Source of the DNA: an uncultured Collinsella sp.
Lineage (GTDB): Bacteria > Actinomycetota > Coriobacteriia > Coriobacteriales > Coriobacteriaceae
DNA: 10,909 nucleotides
Assembly: GCA_902496645.1 (NCBI GenBank)
Contig: CABVBR010000058.1
Location: 1 to 10,909, forward strand
Direction of reading: 5' to 3'
Shown here: positions 5,602-10,909 of the stretch, piece by piece
Layout: the number at the start of each line of letters is the position of its first letter
Numbering within the stretch: position 1 is the first letter of the stretch
Made by a program: the position numbers and the translations under genes
Notes under the pieces: generated by a model
The model's input: the letters and a program-made list of their open reading frames with translations, nothing else
What the model was told of the DNA's origin: nothing
Databases searched by the model: none

Positions 5602-6375
5602 TTACTTGTTCTGGTTATCGGCAGTAAAGGTCACGGTCAGCTTAGAAGAATTGGTCAGTTTTTCGAGGTTGTTCGTGTAGACCTTATTATCGCTGCCCTC
5701 AAAGAAGACATAGATATTAACTGTGGTATCCGCATCGGCGGTAACAGTATCGGCAAGAACGCCATCCGAAGCAGTAATGCCGTCAGAACCAAGCTTGAAC
5801 GTTCCGTCCTTATCAAGAACAACCCACCTGTCGCCACACGTCACCAAGAGACGAAGCGCAGAGTTGATATCAGAAGAGGTAGCTAAATCAGTATTATTGC
5901 CGTCTGCAGACTTTGCTTCGACAGAGGCAATCTTCAGATTAGAGAGGTCCTGGCCGCGGGAGCTAATGTTGAAGGTATTCTTCTTAGCGAACTCATTATT
6001 AGCGGCCTCATCGGGCGTACCCGCATTGCCAACAAGCGACAATTGCGAGTTCAAGGTTCCGTCCGTCACACTCGTGCCGAAGCCCGTCATGAACTTGCCC
6101 TTGGTAGAATTCTCCTACTCGCCAAAAGTAGCGGGGTACAGCTTAACGTCAGCATCAGTCGCAACGTCAAACGTGCTGTCAGCACCAATAGCTGAAGCGT
6201 TGTACTTAATCGTCATATATGATGCATTCGACTGAGCACTAATGCTGCTCGTCGTCGCCTTGACGGTATTGTTCGTCACAAACCATGCAAACGTGGCGGA
6301 GCCGAGGGCTACGGCTGCCACGAGCACCATGGCGATGGCGGCGCCCATCTGCTTCTTTAATGCTTTGGTATCCAT
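5602..6375 (-). pseudogene. TasA-like exported protein gene interrupted by an in-frame TAG
   Basis: The frame starts at ATG 6375, with AAAGGGG just upstream, and encodes a basic, hydrophobic leader with S-A-T-F-A-W-F-V-T-N, closely matching the downstream paralogue (both continue V-x-A-T-T-S-x-I-S-A-Q). After 86 codons (...PATFGE) a TAG at 6115-6117 stops it. The same frame then continues (ENSTKGKFMTGFGTS) to TAA at 5602 with no other stop or shift. The intact product would be about 257 residues. The C-terminal part has the I-Y-V-F-F-E-G-S-D motif of the family. A single substitution at a Tyr, Gln, Glu or Lys codon explains the break. An ATG at 6088-6090 with AAGGG 7 nt upstream could restart translation, but that product would lack the export signal. 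Alternatives are a sequencing error, phase-variable inactivation or suppression. Confidence 0.8.
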
Positions 6376-6764
6376 ACGGACCCCTTTCTTTCCCCATTCG
6401 TCCCAGATGACCCTCGAGAAGCCCGGAAGGGGAGCCCGCGCTTTCGTGTTGGATGTTGCTTGCCCATCCTGACAATATTGGATTGAGAATACCACAATTC
6501 TTACGATTTCCTTATGAGTTTTCGCGCCCTAACTTGCGGCAGATTCATGTGGCTACCTTGGGTTATGCGAGCACGGTTCACGCTACTAAGTCCCGCGTTT
6601 CTGCGGGGCCATAAGCCCGCCTTAAGGTTTTCGATCGCAATGCCACCCCGACCCATATCTATAACACCCGCCAGGCTTTGCGCCCCGCCTCTCCCCCACT
6701 CGCTATACTGGTGTAGCACGTGTAATTTCTGCCTGCTTGACGGGCTATTTGCTAGGAGGATCCC
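6376..6764. other. 389-bp divergent intergenic region
   Basis: This holds the upstream regions of the TasA-like gene pair (minus) and of the 169-aa gene (plus). An A+T-rich patch at about 6470-6520 is the likely promoter zone for the minus-strand genes, implying a leader of roughly 100 nt, but no clear -35/-10 pair stands out. A small hairpin, CCCGC/GCGGG (6592-6596/6603-6607), has no U-tract. Open frames crossing the region on the minus strand lack start signals and continue across the start of the plus-strand gene. I see no riboswitch I can name. Confidence 0.45.
6704..6709 (+). promoter_or_regulatory. possible -10 box of the 169-aa gene
   Basis: TATACT lies 55 bp before the ATG at 6765. 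The nearest -35-like sequence, TTGCGC (6679-6684), is 19 bp upstream, slightly longer than ideal, so the assignment is weak. Confidence 0.35.
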
Positions 6765-7274
6765 ATGGCTGCTGCCGCTCAACCTAAAGGAAGCGTTTCG
6801 TCCGGCTCCATTAAACCGGTGACGCGTAAGGCCGTTCGATGCCAGCGCGAAGTCGCTTGGCTGGTCACGCAGGCGGCCGGCAAGCTCGTCGCCACCACCG
6901 ACGACGTCAACGCGCCCACGCCCAGTTTTGTGCTGGCAGCGGCGTTGTCGTTCGTTCGTGCGCAGGAACAGACCGCGCAGGACACAGACCGCGAGATTGA
7001 CTACGGCGCCGCCATGGCCCCCGATCTCGCCAGTTTTTGCCAGACCGCGGGGCTGCCCGCGGCTCCCAACGCGCTTTCGAACGCGGGCTACATGTTCACG
7101 CTCTCGGGCGCGGACCTGATCCGCGACGTTTACGCCTATTGCAGCGACCTGGGCGGGCGCATGGACAGCACGCCCGAAGTCAAACCGGGCTATGCGATCA
7201 AGCTGGCCCTGCGGATGTTCTTACTGGACGACACCTCAGCCGCCATCGCTTCCGACGACAAAACCTCGGCATAG
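6765..7274 (+). CDS. hypothetical protein (169 aa)
   Basis: I do not recognise this 169-residue protein. It has a clear AGGAGG (6754-6759) 5 nt before the ATG and a strong terminator 4 bp after its stop, so it is very likely a real single-gene unit. The first 20 residues are Ala/Ser/Lys-rich and probably disordered. Residues 22-70 (RKAVRCQREVAWLVTQAAGK onward) and 85-155 look alpha-helical, with little charge clustering. There is no signal peptide, no membrane segment and no metal-binding motif; single cysteines occur at three separate sites. The helical, soluble character would fit a small cytoplasmic regulator or adaptor, but the sequence gives no specific sign of that. It diverges from the TasA-like pair and converges on the PilZ operon. 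Confidence 0.8.
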   Translation: MAAAAQPKGSVSSGSIKPVTRKAVRCQREVAWLVTQAAGKLVATTDDVNAPTPSFVLAAALSFVRAQEQTAQDTDREIDYGAAMAPDLASFCQTAGLPAAPNALSNAGYMFTLSGADLIRDVYAYCSDLGGRMDSTPEVKPGYAIKLALRMFLLDDTSAAIASDDKTSA

Positions 7275-7278
7275 CAAA

Positions 7279-7317
7279 AGCGCCGGGCCGGATAATCACT
7301 CCGGCCCGGCGCTTGTT
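7279..7317. terminator. bidirectional Rho-independent terminator
   Basis: A perfect 14-bp G+C-rich stem (7279-7292 with 7300-7313) encloses a 7-nt loop. On the plus strand it is followed by TTGTTCGTT; on the minus strand it is followed by TTTT (complement of 7276-7279). It sits between the stop of the 169-aa gene (7274) and the stop of the minus-strand membrane protein gene (7322) and can serve both. Confidence 0.9.
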
Positions 7318-7321
7318 CGTT

Positions 7322-8464
7322 CTACTTATCCCCGTCTCCCGCGGGCGAGTTCTTTTGGTTGCGGCGGTTACTCCAGGTCACGTTGTGGTCCTTATAGTAA
7401 TCGGGCGCCTCGTTGCCGCTCGCGCTAATGGGGTCGTTGCCGGTGAGGGTATCGGCAATATCCTGCACGAACTTAATGAACAGGCTCGTGTCGTCGGTCT
7501 CGGACGAATCGAAATCGAAGCCGAACTCCACCGCGCCACCGATGATCTTGTCCACGCACTCCGGGTCGTCGCCGTCCAGCCAAATGACCACGGTGTACTT
7601 GTCCACATCGCCCACGCGGAAGTTGTTGTGACTGATGGTGGTCACCACGTCTTTGGACGCAAACGGCTCGGTGTTGGGCTCGGGGCTGCCGTTGGCCGCA
7701 GCCGCCGCGTAGGTGGTGGGTTCGCCGTTGCGATACACCCTCACGCGCGCCGCCTTCTCCACGCCCTTGCTAGCGCTGACTACCTTGAGCTTGGCGCTGT
7801 AGCCCAGATCAGTCTTGCCGGCGTTGCGGATATAGAAGGTGTACGCCACGTAGTTCTTGCCGTTGTGGCTGCCGTCGATGTCGTCCAGGTTGTTGGGCAG
7901 GTCCTCGGCAGCGATATTGGTGCCGTTGTCCAAGGCATCGGCGGCCAGGCGCGCGGTGGCGTTGTTAAAGTCGCCGTTGTCGGCAATGGCCACGCCGCGG
8001 CGGAACAGTTCCAGGCGGTTGAGGTTGATGGTGAAATTGCCCATGTTTTCCTGCATAAACGACAGGGCGAACAGCACACCAAAGGCAAGCGCCAGCACCA
8101 CGAGGGCCTTTTGCAGCTTGTCCATGCGCAGCAGCGCCGCGCCGATGCGTTCCATGCGGCGCTTGGGCATATACATGGATACGACCGCGTCGGGGTCGAT
8201 GTCGTCGAGGTCCTGGTCGGCCAGCGCCTGCTCCAGCTCCTCGATGCGCACCACGCCGCGGAGGTCGCGTTTGGGCTTGGGCTTGCGTTTGGACTTGCCG
8301 AAACGCTTGCGCGGGGCGGGGTCGGTGCTGGGGGTGTCCTCGGGCTGACCCTCGGTCAAATCCTCAGCCATGTCCTCGGCCAAATTCTCGGCTACACCCT
8401 CAGCCTGATTCTCGGCCAAATCCTCGGAAGCTTGATCTTTGTTGTTACGCTTGAACAGTGCCAT
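7322..8464 (-). CDS. single-pass membrane protein with acidic repeat tail and TasA-like ectodomain
   Basis: This 380-residue protein has four visible parts. Residues 14-45 are eight tetrapeptide repeats of the form E-(D/N/G)-x-(A/T/P). Residues 52-66 are a strongly basic patch. A single hydrophobic span lies at about 119-137 (ALVVLALAFGVLFALSFMQ), with basic residues before it, so the N-terminus should be cytoplasmic and the C-terminus outside. The outer part contains Y-T-F-Y-I-R-N-A-G-K-T-D-L-G-Y and then Y-T-V-V-I-W-L-D-G-D-D-P-E-C, matching strand motifs of the TasA-like protein encoded at 4568-5518. The ATG lies 5 bp after the stop of the PilZ gene with only a weak ribosome binding site, so translation is probably coupled. 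A role as a cyclic-di-GMP-responsive membrane partner or anchor for surface fibres is inferred from the gene pair and the shared motif. Confidence 0.82.
   Translation of the reverse strand: MALFKRNNKDQASEDLAENQAEGVAENLAEDMAEDLTEGQPEDTPSTDPAPRKRFGKSKRKPKPKRDLRGVVRIEELEQALADQDLDDIDPDAVVSMYMPKRRMERIGAALLRMDKLQKALVVLALAFGVLFALSFMQENMGNFTINLNRLELFRRGVAIADNGDFNNATARLAADALDNGTNIAAEDLPNNLDDIDGSHNGKNYVAYTFYIRNAGKTDLGYSAKLKVVSASKGVEKAARVRVYRNGEPTTYAAAAANGSPEPNTEPFASKDVVTTISHNNFRVGDVDKYTVVIWLDGDDPECVDKIIGGAVEFGFDFDSSETDDTSLFIKFVQDIADTLTGNDPISASGNEAPDYYKDHNVTWSNRRNQKNSPAGDGDK
8330..8425 (-). repeat. 12-nt in-frame tandem repeat (eight units)
   Basis: Codons 14-45 of the membrane protein repeat every four codons: EDLA, ENQA, EGVA, ENLA, EDMA, EDLT, EGQP, EDTP. 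The DNA is also similar between units (GCC/GCT-GAG-GAT/AAT pattern), so the tract probably grew by slippage or unequal recombination. Any gain or loss of units stays in frame and changes only the length of the acidic cytoplasmic tail. Confidence 0.8.
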
Positions 8465-8469
8465 GGCGA

Positions 8470-9135
8470 TCAGAGCTTATATTTCGCGCGGATGTAGCCG
8501 ACGTATTCTTTGACGAGCTCGCGCTCCATGTCGTCGGCGTAGCGGAACTGCAGGCCGCAGACGTTGCGGTACAGGCTACCCTTGGGCGCGCGGCGCACCC
8601 AGCATACGATGCCCAGCTGCTCGGGCAGCTCGTGGCGCTCGCCCTGCAGGCGGATCGTGGGCATCTGCACAGCCAGGGCCTCGCCCACGTCGGGGTAATC
8701 GTTGAGGTAGATGGCCAGGCCGCCGGCCGAGACGTCGATGGTCATGGCGTCCTCGGGCTCGGGGGTCGGCGCGTTGTCGCGCTGGTAGGTCAGGCGCATG
8801 GCGACCTTAAAACGCTCGTCGCGGCGCTTGACAAAGGTGCGCTGCTCGGCGACTTTGCGCATTTTCCAGTAGGTGCGGATGCCCTTTTTCTCGACCGCCT
8901 CGGGATAGCCGGCGAGCACGAACGTCTCCTCGCCTACTTTGTACTGCAGCAGCAGCTTTTGGTTTTCGTCCATGAGCAGCGGCTTGCCGGCGAGCATGGG
9001 CGCGCTCATAAGGAAGTACGCCTCGTCCAGGTCATCTTTGTACGTGGCGAGCATGTTGAAGTCGGTTTTTTGGCCCATGGGCACGTCGAATGCCACCTGA
9101 AGCTTGGTCCCCGGCGTTATCTGCTGCTCTGCCAT
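8470..9135 (-). CDS. PilZ-domain cyclic-di-GMP receptor, YcgR-like
   Basis: This 221-residue cytoplasmic protein has an N-terminal PilZN/YcgR-type beta-barrel region at about 6-95 (GTKLQVAFDVP, then G-E-E-T-F-V-L-A-G) and a C-terminal PilZ domain starting at about 99. Both ligand motifs are intact: R104-R-D-E-R108 (RxxxR) and D134-V-S136-A-G138-G139 (the (D/N)xSxxG motif). It should therefore bind cyclic-di-GMP. YcgR proteins brake flagella in motile bacteria, but no motility gene is in the window and the partner gene encodes a membrane protein, so another output is likely. ATG at 9135 was chosen because GGGGGAG lies 5 nt upstream; a start at 9168 would add 11 residues without a good ribosome binding site. 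It is the first gene of a two-gene operon. Confidence 0.92.
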   Translation of the reverse strand: MAEQQITPGTKLQVAFDVPMGQKTDFNMLATYKDDLDEAYFLMSAPMLAGKPLLMDENQKLLLQYKVGEETFVLAGYPEAVEKKGIRTYWKMRKVAEQRTFVKRRDERFKVAMRLTYQRDNAPTPEPEDAMTIDVSAGGLAIYLNDYPDVGEALAVQMPTIRLQGERHELPEQLGIVCWVRRAPKGSLYRNVCGLQFRYADDMERELVKEYVGYIRAKYKL

Positions 9136-9177
9136 GTTGTCTCCCCCAGTCGCGGGCGCCGATATCATCGTCGTGCG

Positions 9178-9227
9178 CGATGCGCATTGGGCTATTGTAA
9201 CTGCTTTGCTGCAGGTTTCGATGCGCA
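9178..9227 (-). promoter_or_regulatory. possible promoter of the PilZ operon flanked by twin sites
   Basis: On the minus strand TACAAT (9194-9199) is a fair -10 box 58 bp before the PilZ ATG; the -35 region is not consensus. Two copies of CGATGCGCA (9178-9186, 9219-9227), 41 bp apart, bracket it and would fall near the start point and over the -35 position, as operators might. No terminator was found between the upstream AlbA_2 gene and this operon, so read-through is also possible. Confidence 0.35.
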
Positions 9228-9261
9228 GCGCGTGAAATGGCGGGATGGTAGGAGCCGAACG

Positions 9262-10737
9262 CTAGTGCAGCCGCTCTGCGCGCTCCGTTAGCCGGTACTT
9301 GCGGTTGCGGCTCGTCGCCGACGCCGTAGGTTCAAGCTCGCCCTGTGCGATGAGCGCATTGACGCGTACCCTAACCTGGGAGACGGTGAGTCCCGTGCAT
9401 TCTGCCAGTTCACGTGTTCCCAGTTCGCCGTTGCGCTTGAGTGCCGCCACAATTAAGTCCCCGCCATGATCAATTTGTTCAACCTTCGCTCGGTAAAGGA
9501 CAACCTTAAACCGGTCGAAACCCGGGCAAAACAATGGCTCGGCCAGACCTTGCGCACGCATGGCATCGAGCATCATTGGAATGCCCGACCCGTTGCCTTC
9601 GGCAGGAGAGCCCGCACCGTCGGGCAATGGGACAAGCGACATGAGCTTCACAAGCGTCGCATTGCGACATCGGGAGCTGCCGTCAAACAGGTTCTCGCGA
9701 GTCTTTCCTCCGTATAGGCCGCCGGGGTTCGTCACCTCGATACGGTCATCAAAAACGTCGACAGCAATCGATTGTCCACAGAACCGATCTCCGTATTCTC
9801 GGTGGATTGCGGCGTTGGCGATTGCCTCGCGCAGGACCTCCTCGGGAATCTCCAGCGAGTCGACACGCGAGACGCCTTGGATCGTCGAGGTTCGCCGCAA
9901 ATTCTTGACGACTGCCGCGACGGCATCCGAGACCATTTCGCCCAACGTCCCCTCGCAGATCGTACGGTCCATGAACCTCAACGACCCCGCCGCGCCCTTC
10001 TGCGTTCCGGCATAGACCGCCACATCGATAAAGAGCTTGGGATAGAACTGCTGAGGATAGGCACCCGCAGCCAGGAGCCCGGCCTTAGTGACATTGCCCT
10101 GGGAGTCGAGGAAATTCAGGCGCTCCAGCTTCGTTTTCTTGTCCGGCGCGCCGCGCATCGCACGGGGTGTCAGTGAGAAAGCACGCTCTATCGTGCGGTC
10201 GACCAGGGCCTCGTCAAGATCGCCTGCGACCGCACCGGGCACTGCATCGCGATCACTGGGGCTCGTCCGTTCATACGATGACAAGGACAGGACCTCGGTC
10301 GACGAGAGCGGAACATCTTTGTCATCGATGCGTTTGTAGCTGCCGCCTTGAGCGCCCCGCTCTATGACATAACAAGGCTTGCTCGACGGGTCGAGCTCCT
10401 CAATCGTGATGACCAGAACCACGGTGCCCTGGAGCTCCACGCGTTCAATGGTGTATTTGGGCGGATTGGCCAGTTTTCCGCGACCGCCGGCATCACCCAT
10501 GCCCGCTACGAATTGGTTGAGCACCTTCTCGGTCTCAAAGTTCTCAACCGGGACAAAGCCCGCGCGCTCGCTCACGCCGAGCACGATAATTCCGCCAGCA
10601 GTATTCGCGAATGCGCTAACTGTTTCCCATACGTCGCGGGAAAGCGTCGTGGCGCTCTCCTTGACCTCGACGTTAAGATCGTCCGAGCCCATGCGCCTTA
10701 AAGACTCGAGCAGACCGGTCAGCTCGTTTTCGTTCAT
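9262..10737 (-). CDS. AlbA_2 / HATPase_c_4 / winged-helix regulator (RecG-like family)
   Basis: This 491-residue protein has the domain order often annotated as 'RecG-like' or 'divergent AAA_4' regulator, although it has no helicase motifs. Residues about 22-145 are an AlbA_2 (Schlafen-like) domain: E24-V-K26-E-S and F-A-N-T-A-G-G-I-I-V-L-G-V. Residues about 297-400 are a GHKL-type HATPase_c_4 domain: L-R-E-A-I-A-N-A-A-I-H-R-E-Y, R-I-E-V-T-N-P-G-G and G-N-G-S-G-I-P. Residues about 425-485 form a winged helix (ELGTRELAECTGLTVSQVRV). Members are thought to bind nucleic acid, and some act as transcription regulators or defence accessories. I chose ATG 10737 because AAAGGA then lies 7 nt upstream; ATG 10743 would leave only 1 nt. 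The repeat cluster immediately upstream suggests autoregulation. Confidence 0.9.
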   Translation of the reverse strand: MNENELTGLLESLRRMGSDDLNVEVKESATTLSRDVWETVSAFANTAGGIIVLGVSERAGFVPVENFETEKVLNQFVAGMGDAGGRGKLANPPKYTIERVELQGTVVLVITIEELDPSSKPCYVIERGAQGGSYKRIDDKDVPLSSTEVLSLSSYERTSPSDRDAVPGAVAGDLDEALVDRTIERAFSLTPRAMRGAPDKKTKLERLNFLDSQGNVTKAGLLAAGAYPQQFYPKLFIDVAVYAGTQKGAAGSLRFMDRTICEGTLGEMVSDAVAAVVKNLRRTSTIQGVSRVDSLEIPEEVLREAIANAAIHREYGDRFCGQSIAVDVFDDRIEVTNPGGLYGGKTRENLFDGSSRCRNATLVKLMSLVPLPDGAGSPAEGNGSGIPMMLDAMRAQGLAEPLFCPGFDRFKVVLYRAKVEQIDHGGDLIVAALKRNGELGTRELAECTGLTVSQVRVRVNALIAQGELEPTASATSRNRKYRLTERAERLH

Positions 10738-10789
10738 CTGCATGTCCTTTCGCTCGGCCCGGCGGAGAATGCCACGAATAGATTTCCTT

Positions 10790-10861
10790 CGTCTCTCAGT
10801 TATCTCTCGTAATTATCTCTCATCTTACTGCTATCTCTCATATTAGAGATAATTGAGAGAT
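10790..10861. promoter_or_regulatory. cluster of TATCTCTC operator-like motifs
   Basis: The 8-base motif TATCTCTC occurs at 10801-10808, 10814-10821 and 10832-10839, with a degenerate copy at 10790-10797. Inverted partners are AGAGATA (10845-10851) and GAGAGAT (10855-10861), so 10832-10851 forms a palindrome-like site (TATCTCT/AGAGATA). The tract is strikingly A+T-rich and lies between the proposed promoter and the AlbA_2 gene, as expected for a repressor-binding leader. Confidence 0.6.
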
Positions 10862-10866
10862 GAAAG

Positions 10867-10896
10867 ATAAGATGTCTGCCATCTGTTTCATGTAAA
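10867..10896 (-). promoter_or_regulatory. possible promoter of the AlbA_2 gene
   Basis: On the minus strand TTTACA (10896-10891) and TCTTAT (10872-10867) are separated by 18 bp. The -35 box overlaps a short palindrome, CATGT-AA-ACATG (10889-10900). Transcription would start at about 10860 and run through the TATCTCTC cluster, giving a leader of about 120 nt before the ATG at 10737. The -10 match is moderate. Confidence 0.4.
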
Positions 10897-10909
10897 CATG
10901 TTTTTGCTG

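Noticed and set aside
6115..6117. Pyrrolysine-type or programmed recoding of TAG
   Set aside because: No recoding hairpin or recoding machinery is visible in the window, and a plain nonsense mutation explains the data more simply.
7037..8497. 486-codon plus-strand open frame
   Set aside because: It overlaps the 3' end of the 169-aa gene and lies antisense to the membrane protein gene, crosses the perfect 14-bp terminator, and lacks a ribosome binding site. It follows from the G+C-rich codon use of the gene on the other strand.

Overview
The window looks like chromosomal DNA from a host-associated actinobacterium of the Coriobacteriia, most like Collinsella. This rests on the mixed, moderately high G+C, the AGGAGG-type ribosome binding sites, and surface proteins with the hydrophobic leader plus A-T-(Y/F)-A-W-F-V-T-N motif common in that group. 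The genus is an inference from protein style, not from a database match. No rRNA, CRISPR array, complete insertion sequence or phage gene is visible.

Layout. (1) 89-265: tRNA-Val(GAC) with its own promoter and a strong terminator. (2) 266-725: no gene; a degenerate 42-nt tandem repeat, then a 182-bp inverted-repeat element. (3) 726-1829 (minus): a protein with a Vsr/DUF559-like nuclease-fold C-terminus. (4) 2147-2845 (plus): a DUF5710 plus zinc-ribbon protein. (5) 2972-4445 (minus): an HNH nuclease resembling a modification-dependent restriction enzyme, followed downstream by a small zinc-ribbon protein. (6) 4568-6375 (minus): two TasA/camelysin-like exported proteins separated by an attenuator-like terminator; the upstream one is cut by a single in-frame TAG. 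(7) 6765-7274 (plus): an unassigned 169-aa protein, ending at a bidirectional terminator. (8) 7322-9135 (minus): a PilZ (cyclic-di-GMP receptor) gene followed 5 bp later by a single-pass membrane protein with a TasA-like ectodomain. (9) 9262-10737 (minus): an AlbA_2/HATPase_c_4/winged-helix regulator, preceded by a dense cluster of TATCTCTC motifs.

How the parts may work together. Three proteins here (4568-5518, the broken 5602-6375, and 7322-8464) share a C-terminal strand motif, hydrophobic residues then E/D-G-x-D. The third is membrane-anchored and tightly coupled to a PilZ protein. The most interesting reading is that cyclic-di-GMP, through the PilZ protein, acts on a membrane-anchored relative of the TasA-like surface or fibre proteins encoded about 1 kb away. 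No SipW-type signal peptidase and no diguanylate cyclase or phosphodiesterase lies in the window. The second theme is accessory or defence-type genes (HNH nuclease, Vsr-like protein, AlbA_2 regulator) interleaved with the surface genes, which gives the segment the look of a variable region.
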